Assembly (NCBI GenBank): GCA_024362935.1 | Contig: JANCRA010000006.1 | Span: 35,643,924 to 35,707,923, forward strand | Length of the DNA: 64,000 bases | Direction of reading: 5' to 3' | Source: Setophaga petechia | Lineage: Eukaryota; Chordata; Aves; Passeriformes; Parulidae | In this document: positions 36,030 through 47,362 of the stretch, piece after piece | How positions within the stretch are numbered: the first letter of the stretch is position 1 | Layout of the letters: each line of letters begins with the position of its first letter | Made by a program: the position numbers and the translations under genes | The notes under the pieces: model-generated | What the model was told of the DNA's origin: nothing | The model's database searches: none | What the model saw: only the letters and a program-made list of their open reading frames with translations

Positions 36030-37345
36030 TCCAAACTGGGGGTGCTACCATCCAATACCTGGATTAAAGCTTTCAAAGCCATCTCTTTGATATCATCCAA
36101 TGCTTCTCTGGGGACATCTGCTGGTTGGTCATCTGGTTGGCTGTGTTGTACTTCTACAGCTAGATGGTTGATTTTCAATTCCACCCTTGCCTCATTATTA
36201 GCATAGTCTGCTATTAATTGATTTAGCAAACGCTTCCATCCCCTTTTCTCTCAGGGTGTATTCTGTAGGTGACAACAACATGGTCATAAAATACTTTAAA
36301 TCATATGGGGTTAAGACATACTGTGAACATGGCCCTCATTAGGCCAATAAAATAAGGTGAGTCCTTTCCATGGTTTTTATTTGCCCTACTCAGCTCCTTG
36401 ATTTCCCCATAAACCAAATGGCTGATATGTGGAATTCTGCCCCCTTCTTCCATAACATGCGGGGGCAACGAGGAGTTTCGAGACTATTTGCCAGTCTCCT
36501 TCCTTTCCCAGGGATCTTCTGGGATTGAGGGTGAGGTGGCTTTGAGGAGTCCAAACTGTCTTCTGGGGAGGAAGAATAACTTGGAGCAGAAACATTTTGT
36601 TTAGAAATAATGTGGCAGGTGGGCTTAGTATCTCTGATCATGGGGGTTATATTGTTGCCGGAGGGTGAGGCAAAGGGCGCTGCCATTTTGTCAGGTGTGG
36701 GGAGGAAGGGCCTTGATCTAGCATGGTGGACTTCCAGGCTGGCTTTCTGGAGGCACGGCCCAGGGTGAAGGTGGAATGATTGACAGTGGGGGCAGGATCC
36801 GCAGTTGTGGGGGTGGACTCTGGAGGTTCATTCAGGGTGGAAGAGAAGGTTGTGGTAGCAGGAAGTGGAGGAGCCAAGATGGAGGGAGGATGGTTGGATT
36901 CCTTAGCTACATTCAGGGTCCTTCCATCTTGAGTCTCCAGGGCATGATGCTCCAAAACCTCGTGGCCATCGCCATCTTGGACCATTGTGGAAGGTCTGAG
37001 GAAGGCAGGTTTGAGGGGAGGTCCCAAGTTAGGAGTGACCAATGGATTGAGTTTTCAACACACTGCTTGCTGGTGAAGGGTCTCAAGGACGGTGTGGAAG
37101 ATGGGAAGCATGTGGGGTGCAATGGGGTCCCTTTTGATCAAAAGGTTGTACAATTTAACTCCCGTTGAGTCCCAAAATTCAGTGGTATGGATTTCATCAG
37201 CAGAGGAGTCTGGAAAATTTTTAATGAACCATTTCATGATTGATTTTAATTTGTTCTTTGAAAATATTTTATCATGATCAGTGAGAATGAAAGCATCCAT
37301 ATATGCTCCTTTCTACTTTGGACATCTGGCTGCCCATATTTCTCT
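36030..37345 (-). pseudogene. Gag remnant of ERV-1 (matrix to N-terminal capsid)
   Basis: Minus-strand frames at 37055-37300 (matrix-like, with IFSKNKLKSIMKWFIKNFPD), 36647-37042 (proline/threonine-rich linker) and 36390-36686 lead to a capsid-like LLSPTEYT segment near 36250. This is the order of a retroviral Gag. There are stops near 36400 and 36310, and the frame changes more than once. No zinc knuckle is left because the deletion removed the 3' part. Confidence 0.6.
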
Positions 37346-37638
37346 TTCTTCACCCTAAGGGGGACAACCACCAGAACACACCAAATAAATTATGGGACTT
37401 TGGTGCATATTGTAAAAACACAGTGGCAAAATGGTCAATAAATGTCTTGCATTTTCCAAACCCACCTACAATCCTATGCAGGTGAAATTGTCTTTGTCCC
37501 TGTGGATCCTGGCCGAGGTCCCTTGAACCAACGATGAATCCGCCAGGCCCGGCACAATCCAAAATCCCGGGGAGTGCTGGCCTATCCATCAGCTAACCCC
37601 AGCTGACGTGACTGACACACGGAGCCCTGAATGTCATG

Positions 37639-37656
37639 GTCCCTGTTTGGGCGCCA
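37639..37656 (-). other. Primer binding site of ERV-1 (tRNA-Lys type)
   Basis: The minus strand reads TGGCGCCCAAACAGGGAC, one base away from the complement of the tRNA-Lys3 3' end used by many retroviruses, two bases after the LTR end. It fixes orientation and the inner LTR border. Confidence 0.85.
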
Positions 37657-37658
37657 AA

Positions 37659-38122
37659 TGTCACAATGAAGGTGGTGGGAACAAACCTCTCTGGTTCCCT
37701 GACTTCAGGGCGAGGTTGGCAAAAATGAAAAGGAGTGGGTGTGACGGTGTTCACAGGGGTCTTAGGATGAGGGAAGAGACGAAGATGTGACTCCATGTTT
37801 CAGAAGCCTTGATTTATTTTTTTATGATATGCATTATAATTAAACAATACTAAAAGAATAGAAGAAAGGATTTCATCAGAAGGCTTGCTAAGAATAGAAT
37901 AGCAAAGAATGATAACAAAAGCTTCTATCTTGGACAGAGAGTCCAATCCAGTTGACTGTGATTGGCCATTAATTAGAAACAACTCTATGAAACTAATCAC
38001 AGATCCACCTGTGGCATTCCACAGAAGCAGATAATCATTGTTTACATTTTGTTCCTGAGGCATTTCAGCTTCTCAGGAGGAAAAATCCTAAGGAAAAGAT
38101 TTTTTAAAAGATGTCTGCGACA
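37659..38122 (-). mobile_element. 5' LTR of ERV-1
   Basis: On the minus strand it starts TGTCGCAGACATC and ends CATTGTGACA, 464 bp with TG...CA ends. An AATAAATCAAGG poly(A) region lies near 37810. It is related to the solo LTR at 39437-39828. Confidence 0.85.
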
Positions 38123-38504
38123 AGCAGGTTTGATGGAGTTGCCCAAAAAGAACTTTAATAGCAGGGTGAAAAACAATAAACATAGAGAAGTCGAGCACAG
38201 TACGAAGGGCAGGATCCTAAGGCCTGAGACAAAGGGGAAGCAACAACATAGACACTTGGGGCTAGAAAACTAGAACAATAACCATACTGAAGAAAAAAGT
38301 AACCAATAAATCAATAGAGGAGTAGAACTTGGACAACTTACCATAACAACACTAAAGGCTTATAGGGGAACTCTCAGGCTCACCCTAAGTTAAATGAATG
38401 ATTCCTAGGACTTCAAACTCATACCCAGTTCTTCTGGGGTAAAATCTGGCTGACTCTGAGTTACAGCCAGGCTAACTCCCATATTGTTGATTTACACTGG
38501 CCCC

Positions 38505-38900
38505 TTGGGACCATGTGGCCCAACAGAGCCACAATGATGTCCTTGGATCCACAAGGCCCTAAAGTGTCACAATGGTCCCTTGGATCCATGGTGCTCTGCA
38601 GTGTCACAATGGCCCCTTCATTTCACAAGGCTCCCAATGTCACATTGTTCTCCATAGGAAGGAAACCACGGAACCCCATGTTTCAGGAGCTGATGAACAG
38701 CAACCACCAAAGGCCAAGGCAAGCCTGACCTGTCTGTCCTGGCAGGCTTGCTTGGAGCAACCCTTGGATATTTGAAATTATGAATGTGGAGTCCTAATAG
38801 AAAACATTTGGTCCTGGAAAAGAGGGATGGGTTCTTTTTCATAAAAAGAAAAGCACAGGGCTAATGAAACCTGTATTGGTCTTATCAGCATAGCATTGGC
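38505..38900. repeat. ~40-bp minisatellite array 3 with adjoining ~190-bp repeat relic
   Basis: Three to four ~40-bp units (TTGGATCCATGGTGCTCTGCAGTGTCACAATGG-like) at 38505-38650 are followed directly by sequence matching the ~190-bp repeat (GGAAGGAAACCACGGAACCCCATGTTTC...). The stretches at 38123-38500 and 38900-39040 show nothing I recognise. Confidence 0.7.
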
Positions 38901-39039
38901 CTGGGGCCTCTGTCCCCAGGAGGATAGAGTACTGGATGCCAGCTTGCTCAGACCAAGGCCACGGGACAAACCTCTAGCAAGCAGGGTGATATACAGCTCT
39001 CATCGTGATTAGCCAGCTCTTAAGATTTCAGCTGCTGCT

Positions 39040-39425
39040 AGGTTAGTTTTCCCGAGGCATAAGGCTTCAAGCAGATGGAGATAGAGAAGAGAAAAGACAC
39101 CAGCTGTTCCTCGAAGATGGCTTTATTCTGGGAGTTCGTGAAGGGTCTCACCTCTTCTTCTTCTAAGTTAGTAGGGTACAGTATGCTACTTTTATACCCT
39201 TGGCCAGGCTCCAAACTTGACCAATGGACAAAGGTTAGCGGGACCATGTGTGACCAATAGTAGGGTTAACAAGATTTTTTCCCTTATAAGGGTACAAAGG
39301 TAGGATGTGAGTCAGGGGGTCAGGAAACTTCTTTGCTGCTGTGTCAGCATTCCTCTTGTTAAATCCTCCACGGTGCCTTTGCCAGGCCTGTGGGTTTTAC
39401 TACAATTCCACTTTCTGTTTTTACA
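39040..39425 (-). mobile_element. LTR-like segment, possible 3' LTR of ERV-2
   Basis: On the minus strand a TATAAAAG box (near 39192) is followed ~70 bases later by an AGAATAAAGCC poly(A) signal (near 39123) and a U5-like pyrimidine stretch. This is LTR architecture in the same orientation as ERV-2 and downstream of its env. The termini were not resolved, so assignment to ERV-2 is inference. Confidence 0.5.
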
Positions 39426-39436
39426 AAAAAGGCGTT

Positions 39437-39828
39437 TGTTGCCGTGGTCTCAGGGGTTTGTTAGAGGATGGAAGAGACAGGTTCTTGATTCCATGATCAG
39501 AAGGCTAGATTTATTATATTATGATATATATACAGCATTATAACTGTACTACATAAAGATAGAAAAGGCAAGAGGCTTCTTCTGAAGCTGCTATGCTAAG
39601 AGAGAGATAGAAAGGAAGTCAAAACAAGGCTCTGTGTCTCCGCAGAGACGACAGCAGGTCCATCGTGAGTGGTCAGTAGGTCCAAACATCTACAGGGGAC
39701 CAATGACGGGTGGAACTGTTGCATTCCACAGCAGCAGATAATAATTGTTTACATTTGCTGCTGAAACCTTTCAGCTCCAGCAAGGAAAAATCCTAAGAAA
39801 GGATTTTTCAAGAAGAATGTCGGTGACA
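39437..39828 (-). mobile_element. Solo LTR nested in the 3' end of ERV-2 env
   Basis: 392 bp; on the minus strand it starts TGTCACCGACATTC and ends with CA. It is flanked by a perfect 6-bp duplication, GGCGTT, at 39431-39436 and 39829-39834. It resembles the ERV-1 LTR but lacks some of its right part. The duplication shows independent insertion into existing ERV-2 sequence, followed by LTR-LTR recombination. Confidence 0.8.
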
Positions 39829-39839
39829 GGCGTTTGCTA

Positions 39840-41057
39840 TAGTTCTTTTGAAACGGTGAACAGGGCACGAGAACATAGCTAATACAATAACAATTACAAG
39901 GAGAATTAACAACATTCCCTTAACTAAAGATGCAACCCATCCTGTTAATCCCCATTGCCCAAAAGGTTCATTTACCCAGTCTGGGATTCTTTCTACTTTC
40001 AAGTCCTTCACAAGATCTTTCAGTTTCTGGATGTTCACATGGATGGATTCTGAGCATGAAGAGAAGTTGAAGCAGCACATTCCTTCAAAGTCCTCACAAC
40101 CGTGTCCATGGGCAAGCAGCAGGAAGTCGATTGCTGCTCGGTTTTGGAGCTAAGCCTGTCTGGTGGTTTCTTCGTCCTTTAAGAGATCACTAAGGCTGCA
40201 GATGTGGCATTAGCTTGTTTGCTGAGCCAGCACCGAAGGTGATTGATTTCACCGAGGGCTTTAGCCACAGCTACCCAGGGTAAAAATAGGGAGACAGTGA
40301 TCTTTTTTAGTTTGTTCAAATCATATAATTTAGGATCACAATTTTCATCAAATTCAGTGTAGATCCTTTTTAGGTGTTTCAATTCGCTTTCCTTTTTCCA
40401 ATTATGTAACAGGGTGATGTTTGGAGTAAGGGTCGAAAGTCTTCCAAGGGTACAGGGACCTCCCTGGAGTCGGGAGGGGATCCCAGCCCATACTCTGTCA
40501 CCACAGATGAGAAACATTCCCTTGGGTAATACTTTGGGATGGAGAGAAGACACAGAAATCGCACGAGCCATGTAATTGCACCAATCATGAGAGTTATAGG
40601 CTTTGTTAATTGGTGACACATTTTTTTGATATGTGTTTTTGTGTTGGTCAATTTCTGGCCAGTTGTTTTTTGGACATCTAAAGTAAAATTTGACACAATA
40701 TGTGGCCTTGGAGGACTCCAACAGATCCAATTCTTGGGGTTCCTCTCGAGCATCTGATAGAATTTTTGTCCACTCGTCCCAAGTATCAGCCGCATTGGGT
40801 CTCTTACCTGTGGTGCGGAGGAACTCTGAGTTATAGACAGGCCAGTCGTCTGCTGCAAAGGGAATTCCAACTAGACATGTAGAAAGTGGATTATCAATGC
40901 TTCCCATGGACAAGCACATGTTGTCCTGTTTTAATGTTTTTGCTAAGGTTACCCAAACATTATGGCTGGGCTGTGGGCTAATCCAGCCGAATGCACGCGG
41001 TATGGTGACGAACATCCAGGCGGCGGTGAGAACAGCACCGACGGAGATATTTTTCAT
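39840..41057 (-). pseudogene. ERV-2 envelope gene, broken
   Basis: The first open part (40179-41057, 292 codons) starts with a signal peptide and holds a surface-subunit-like domain with many cysteines, ending in a hydrophobic fusion-peptide-like stretch (LFLPWVAVAKAL). The frame then changes and stops intervene at about 40080-40180. The second part (to 39829) has the C-E-D-F-E-G-M-C-C segment (CX6CC), a helical region and a membrane span (KGMLLILLVIVIVLAM). Its end is interrupted by the nested LTR at 39828. Envelope proteins mediate receptor binding and fusion; this one is disabled by the frame break. Confidence 0.8.
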
Positions 41058-41346
41058 CTTTGGACAGGAATAGGGCTTCTGATAGGGAATATAAGCAGAA
41101 TTTGTTATCTTTATGATGAGAGGGAATTCTGCCTTGTCCTTTTCTGTGTTCCCCCCCCTCTCCCCCCCCCTTTTTCTTTTAATTTCTAATCTACACTAAG
41201 GGAGGAGGAGTTGGTTGGGGGTTAGGGGTTTTAAGGGTTAGGATGAGGGAAGTAAAAGGGATTTTTAAAATACAAAACATAGTGTAATAACACATAATTC
41301 AGAGAACACTTCAGTGTTAAGGCTATCCACGGCCTGATACAGCAGA

Positions 41347-42357
41347 CTATTTTTTAACTTTCTGTCTTGTCTGCTGTCTTGTAATGGGGTGGTCTGTTCT
41401 TGTGTTTGTGGATGTTCGGCGACGTCTTCGTCTCCAGGCGGAGCTGGTTTGGTTCTGAGGTGGTCTTGTGTTTGCCTCTGGAGAGTTCTTGTCTCCATCT
41501 GCAGAGGTAGTGTTCACAGGGCCTAAGTATGGTTTCACATATTTTCCTGGGTACCACCTTGGACCAAATGATAATAGCACACATGCATACCCTCTTCCCC
41601 AGGTGATCAACTGGTGAGGCCCTGAAATCTGGTGTGTTTCAGGGTCCTTCACGAGCACAGGTGGCTTCTCAGTGAGCTTTGCTTGGGTGGTATTTGCAAA
41701 GTGGCGAAGAATTGGTGGGTCAGGCTCTGATGCTGTACAGTTCAGGAAGTTGATGACATAGAGAGCCTTGCAAACTCTTTCCACTGGAACTGTGGCTTTT
41801 GTGTCCCTGTTCTGTTGATCGAGGACTCTTTTGAGGGTTTGATGTGTCCTTTCCACGATGGATTGTCCTGTGGGGTTTACAGGTATGCCGGTCTTGTGCA
41901 CTATGCCCCATTCATTGAAGAACTCCTTTAACTTGTTGGAGGTATAGGCTGGTCCATTATCTGTTTTAATCTCCTTTGGTACACCCAGAGTGGCAAAAGC
42001 GAGGAGAAAGTGTTTCATTGTGTGCATGGACTTTTCTCCTGCATGTGTTGATGCAAATACAGCTCCTGAAAATGTGTCAACCGATACATGCACATATTTT
42101 GACTTTCCAAAAGGTGCAAAGTGAATTACATCTGTCTGCCACACCTGACAGCTACTCAGACCTCTGGGATTGACTCCCGTCCCCATAGATGGTATTTGGT
42201 AGCTTTGGCAATTTGGACATGTAGCTACAATCGCCTTTGCCTGCTCCTTTGAGAGTTTAAACATTCTCATAAGGGCAGGTGCATTTTGATGGAAAAATGT
42301 GTGAGACAACTTTGCCTGGGCAAAGATGTCAGGAACATTAGCAGTTTGTACTGCCAT
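41347..42357 (-). pseudogene. ERV-2 integrase region of pol
   Basis: The 336-codon open part includes the zinc-binding HHCC domain (HTFFH ... CPNC) and the catalytic core with QTDVIHF, KTDNGPAYTS and VERTHQTLK, which supply the D, D and E of the DDE triad, plus a basic C-terminal domain. The domain itself looks intact, but it is out of frame with the upstream RNase H, so Pol is broken. It is the best preserved enzyme segment of this provirus. Confidence 0.85.
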
Positions 42358-43991
42358 TGCTAATGCATCTGCTTTCTTGTTGCCTTCTGCAACAAAACCT
42401 GGGAGGTCCGTGTGTGAACCTCACATGCATTATGTGGTAAGGTTGCTTTCTGTTAGAGATCAGTTGTATTAATTTAGAGATCAATTGGTACAACCTTGGA
42501 TTAGAAACTTCCTTAAGAAGTGCATGTTCTGCTCTCATAGCTATTCCTGCAACATAGGCAGAGTCTGTGACTAAATTGAAAGGCTCGTTTTTAAATTTAT
42601 CAAAGGCTCTGACAACAGCTGCTAATTCTGTCATCTGTGGTGATCCTTCCATCACTAGTACATCAGACTGCCAATCTTATGTCTCTCCAAGTAATCACTG
42701 ATTTGTGAGAGGACACGGAGCCGTCTGTAAAGAGGGTTAGAGCCTTGAGAGGCTTTCTGCTTTGGATTTGCTTAGGAATCAAATGAAAAGTTTCATTCTT
42801 GTTAAAAAGTTTGTGTTCTGGGATATGTGCTGAGATTCTACCCATATAACTCTCCAAGGCAAATTGCAAGCTCGCATTGGTCTGAAATAAATCCTCAAAG
42901 TCCTTAAGAGTTATAGGCAAGTATATGTATTCAAAATCACAACCTGAAAGGGAGCAAAGGCAAGTTCTAGCCTTTTTTATTAAGTGTGCTATAACCTCCT
43001 GGTAGGTGGTAAGAGTCTTTGTAGGCTGGCTACTTGTAAAAACCCATTCCAGTATCAACAAAGGGTCTCGCAGCTGATGGTCCCATTGGAAAATCAGTCC
43101 ATGGAATTGGGGTGCTTTTCCCAGAACGACGAACTGGAAAGGCAGACTGGGCTCGTAGCAATGGGCTTTGCGTGAAGACAGGGCTTCCTGGACTTTGATG
43201 ATGGCACCTCTGGCTTCTTCTGTGAGAGTGCAGGGAGAGTCCAGGTCCTTGGGTCCACGGAGGAGATTGAACAAGGGGGCGAGGTCCTCTGTTGTAAGTC
43301 CTAGCAGTGGACGTACCCAGCTGATGGATCCGCACAAGCTGTGTAAGTCTCTCAGGTTTTTTGGGTCGTCTCTGATTACAATCTGCTGGGGAACGATGGT
43401 CCTTTCCCGGATCTGGACTCCAAGGTAAGTCCATGGCTCAGTGTACTGGATTTTGTCCTCATGAATCTCCATTCCAGCCTTTTCTATGGCTTCAATAGTC
43501 TTTTTAACTGTAGTGTCCAAATAAGCTTTGTTTGAAGCGCACACCAGAATGTCATCCATATAGTGATATATTATAGCGTCTGGAAATGATTTCCGAATGG
43601 GAGACAGGATGTGAGCTACGTATCGCTGACAAATACTAGGGCTGACCTTTAGTCCTTGAGGAAGGTATAGCCAATGATATCTTTTAAGCGGGCCCTCCTT
43701 GTTAATGGAGGGAACGGAGAAAGCAAACCTTGGAGCATCTTCAGGGTGCAGTGGAATGCTGAAGAAACAGTCCTTAATGTCTATGAGAGCGAGTGTCCAG
43801 TCCCTAGGCAGCATCGATGGGGAAGGCAGGCCAGGCTGGAGAGGGCCCACGTCCTCGACGATTTTGTTGTTTCTGTGAAGGTCGTGGAGAAGGCACCACC
43901 TATTTGTCCCAGGCTTTGGTAGAACAAATACAGGAGAATTCCAAGGGCTGTCGGATTCTACTATGTGGCCTCTCTTGAGTTGTTCTTCCAC
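42338..43991 (-). pseudogene. ERV-2 reverse transcriptase and RNase H
   Basis: 442 codons (42663-43991) are open and hold RT with KRGHIVESDSPWNSPVF, LPQGLKVSPS and the catalytic YMDD (in YHYMDDILVCAS). RNase H starts with LTLFTDGS. A frameshift near 42660 moves the rest of RNase H (SPQMTELAAV and LVTDSAYVAG, 42338-42655) to another frame, and a further shift precedes integrase. Confidence 0.88.
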
Positions 43992-44164
43992 AAGTTCATT
44001 TAGAATGCGCAGTTTGGCTTTTAGGGACCACTGCTCCTGCCAGATGGGGGTGTGGCTTTTCCGGGTGATACGAGGTGTGTCTGGTAGTGCACTTACCTCA
44101 GTGGCCCCAGTTAGAAATCATGGGTGAGAATACGTGGAGAAGCTCCCCACTGGGATAGAACATC

Positions 44165-44530
44165 TCAGCCCCAAAGGGTGATGGGGGCCCTTACCACAAA
44201 TGGTTGGATGGTTGCTAGCTTGCCTTCCGGTCCTTCAACAAGAAGGCTGTTTTTGCTTTTCATGGAAACCGTAGTTCCAATAATCCCAGTAATCATGCCT
44301 GCAACAGGTTGTAGATCCCAGTGTGCTGGCCAATCTGAAGGGGTGATGATGGTCACGTCAGTTCCTGGTGTCCAACATCCCTGGCAGGTGGGTCTTCTCT
44401 CCTTTGCAAGTGATGCCACATTCGATTTTAGGCTTGGACAGTCCCATGACTTGTGCCCACATAGCTGTAGGGTTGAGAGGGATCTGTTCCCTGTGACTCT
44501 TTGGGAGTAAAAAGGCCTGTGCAATCGGAG
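44165..44530 (-). pseudogene. ERV-2 protease, active site disrupted
   Basis: An aspartic-protease-like fold segment (GTDVTIITPSDWP ... GIIGTTVSMKSKNSLLVEG ... LWGRDVLSQWGA) is visible. The catalytic L-D-T-G loop is split: the bases for L-D-T lie in one frame and G-T-D-V-T in the next, separated by one extra base near 44372-44390. The enzyme would not form in either frame. Confidence 0.65.
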
Positions 44531-44557
44531 TTCCCTTAGAAAGAAAAAATGGTGAGT

Positions 44558-44743
44558 CTATGCAAAAACCTGAACCAGGATCTCTTGACCTGGCTGCACT
44601 GTCATCACTTCTGGAACAACAAAGATTTCTTTTGGCCCATTAGGAGAATCATCCATAATTAAAATGTCTGAAGGAGTACCTTTAGGTCCATATTTGCCTG
44701 TGGGAACACGGTGAATATCCTTATTATTTAAGTCAATGGACAA
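44558..44743 (-). pseudogene. dUTPase-like segment of ERV-2
   Basis: The short frame has [19 protein letters not shown], resembling the start of a retroviral dUTPase (S-x-x-L-D-L ... PTG), followed by a PEVMTVQPGQEILVQV stretch. Its position between nucleocapsid and protease is as in betaretroviruses. It is shorter than a full dUTPase and lacks recognisable later motifs. Confidence 0.45.
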
Positions 44744-44748
44744 AGCAG

Positions 44749-47094
44749 TTACCAGTTGCCGCCGTGTACCGTTCCCGGTGGTCCTGAAGGCTGTCCCGTG
44801 GCTTGTCCCGTGGCTTGTCCCGTTGGCTGTCCTGTGGGCTGTCCTGTGAGTTGGTCCCCCCTCCTTGCGTCTGGAACGGTCCGGGCTGGTGCAGAATTGA
44901 GTCTGGGCGGCCTTTGATTTGTTGCCGTCGCCCGGGGCTCCATTGGGCTCCTCCAGGCATTTCCCTGACGCTGGTGGGAACGCTGCTGAAAATGGAGCTG
45001 GTTCTGGGGTCTTTGATAATAATTACGGTGGTATCGGGGGGGTGACCTCTCCGGACAGTCCTTTATATAGTGTCCAAAATCACCACAGTGATAGCATTTA
45101 GCTTGATCCTTAGAAGCTATTACTGCATAAGCACCAGAAACTCCTTCAGCAATACCCTTAGCGACTGCTTGTGCCACTGTATTTTCAGTGGACATATGAC
45201 GCGAGCAGTGTTCTAACATTTGTTCAATGGTCGGGTCTGATTCCAGTGTTAAGGGCCTCAGAATAGCTTTAAATTTTTCATTCGAGTTACTCAAAGCAAA
45301 CCTACATAAAAGTTCCTTTCTAGCCTCTGTGCTTTCAATTTGCCTCTTACAAGCGTCTTTCAGGCGATCAACAAATTGTATAAAGCTCTCATCCAAGCCT
45401 TGCCTAATAGTAGCAAAATGCATAGTGGGTATAGCATCATCTCGTAAAAGAAGGATGGAGGTTTTTGCAGCTAGGGCAATGTCCTGCAAGGCATCTTTAG
45501 TCAATGTTTCCATTTGTTCCACTGGATTTTGCAAATTACCTTCACCTGCTAGCTGCTCTACTGTAAAGCTGGTCTTATTCTCATCAGCAGTATATGCATC
45601 TGATAATGTTTTTAGATGTTTTTTCCAATGCCTATCCTATAACAGATATTCTGCTGGCGATAGGAGGCATTCTGAAATATTTTTTACATCATGAGGAAGC
45701 AAAACATGTGCAGAGAACATAGCTTCTAATAGATTTCTAAAAATATGTGAACCACGTCCATGCTCTTTAGCTACATTACGTAGTTGTACCAATGCCTTAT
45801 TTGAAATCGGTTTCCAGAATTTATTAGAGGATTCTCCTCCGTTACGTCCTATTCTGTATTCAACAGGGAATGCAGTAATTTTCTGTGCCAAACCCCAGTC
45901 TCCTGCTCTGGTGGCTTCTATTTTAATATGAGCCCAAGGGTCTGTATGTATTATGTCGGTATCAGATTCATTAGAAGAGCTGTTATCATCTGAGTCAGGG
46001 TCGGCAACTCTAATGATGCACGGTTTAGGTGTTTTTACTTTTGCGGGGTTTTTTTCCAAAGGTTTCATTGGGCAGCCAGGCGGTGACGGGGCGGGAGCAG
46101 GGATAGAGATGCAGAAGAACTGCGGGCGGGTGGGGGGGTTGTTATTGCGGGGGGTCCCAGGCTCGGTCGAGTGGCAGGGGGTTTGGGGCAGGGGCTGGAG
46201 GGGTATACAGGGGCAGGGATGTACGCACGGGGTGTTTTGGGGTGAGCAGGCAGGCATTGCAGGTGCAACCGGAGCCGCGGCGGTGTTGGGCGGGCTTTGA
46301 GTGGCCAGCAGGGGTGGGGGGGGTTCCCCGGCGGCGCGGAGCTGGGGAGGGGCGGCGCAGGGCTAGGGGAAAGCGGGGTGGGGGCGGGCGGGACGTGGGC
46401 GTGGAGCGGGACGGGAGCGGCGGGCAGGACGTGGGCATGGACGTAGGCGGGGAGCGGGATGGGGGCAGAGACAGGGATCGCGACGGGGCCGGGCTGGGGC
46501 GTGGGCAAAGCTGATACAAGAGCGGGAAGGGTGGGGGGAGAGGGGAGCGACGGGGAAGCAGCGGGTGGGGAATGGTGGTCGGCAAATGCGGGGGGACTCC
46601 GACCGGGGGGGGGGATGGAGGGGTGACCGGTCTCAAGGACGGATATAAAGCAGGAAAGGGGGCCCCCATGAGGCTATTGTTCTGTCCGGAATCCGTTACC
46701 GGGATGTGAGGGTCTGTGATAGATAAACCACATTACTCACTGATTTATCAGTGTTACTCTTTGGCTCTGTAAGAGTTTCAGAGTTAACCCTTTCGAAGCT
46801 TTTAGTTATAATGTGAAATAAAGGTAAGTAATTAGTGACCGAAAAATCCTGTTTAATTTGAGAAAGGTACAGAGCCGTGCCTACTTTGTCCCAGAAGGCA
46901 TTCTCGATAATTGTGGACATATTAGTATCGGTAAATTGTGAAACTATCCAGCCCACGAAACCTTTTAGAGTGTTCTAGGAAAGCCTACCCTTAGAGAAGC
47001 GGAATTTCTTATCAGATAACTTTTCCAGGATAGATAAATATATCTCTCTCTCAAGTGTGGTTAATTTCAGGGTACTGAAACAAGTCCCCATGGT
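44749..47094 (-). pseudogene. ERV-2 gag (matrix, proline-rich linker, capsid, nucleocapsid), broken
   Basis: It starts at 47094 with M-G-T-C, a myristoylation-type N-terminus, and the matrix-like region runs to about 46696 with an in-frame TAG near 46970. A very GC-rich proline-rich linker (46670-46070) follows. The frame 45637-46257 ends in capsid sequence at an in-frame TAG and continues in the same frame at 45534 with the capsid major homology region (IRQGLDESFIQFVDRLKDA) and one CCHC zinc knuckle (CYHCGDFGHYIKDC, near 45060-45100). Near its end is a T-G-Q-(P/A) repeat. At least two stops prevent a full Gag. Confidence 0.82.
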
Positions 47095-47362
47095 AAAATT
47101 TCACCCTTCCTACAGAAAAAAAAGAGAAAAAGGAAAAGGAACAGAACAAAAAAAAAAAAATAGAAGCTCGAAGGATTTTTGCGTGCAATTTTAAATCATA
47201 ATTACGTCCTTTGGGCTTCTTCTGAGGAAAGGGAATCTACCTAACTCGATCTCCTTGAACGAACTTCCTTCCGAAGTAAGTTTTAAGGGCCAATTCGAGT
47301 TTCCCGTCAGGAGGTTTTATAAAACGAAAGGTCCTCTTTTCCGGACACCAGGTTCTCCGAGC

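Larger units (their letters stand above)
35590..38122 (-). mobile_element. ERV-1: internally deleted provirus (5' LTR, gag part, env tail)
   Basis: Read on the minus strand it has a 5' LTR (37659-38122), a two-base gap, a tRNA-Lys-type primer binding site, a leader, gag sequence to about 36030, then directly an env transmembrane-subunit tail to about 35600. Protease, reverse transcriptase and integrase are missing, so gag and env are joined by an internal deletion. No 3' LTR is found; sequence abuts the right arm of the inverted duplication near 35590. Frames contain several stops. Confidence 0.75.
39829..47360 (-). mobile_element. ERV-2: near full-length, broken gag-pro-pol-env provirus without 5' LTR
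   Basis: Minus-strand order: leader (47360-47095), gag (47094-44749), dUTPase-like segment, protease, reverse transcriptase, RNase H, integrase, env. A dUTPase-like segment between nucleocapsid and protease is a betaretrovirus-type feature, while the envelope has a CX6CC transmembrane motif. The 5' LTR and primer site are missing because the leader joins unrelated gene sequence near 47360. Frameshifts or stops occur in gag, pro, RNase H and env, so it cannot make a complete set of proteins. Confidence 0.85.
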
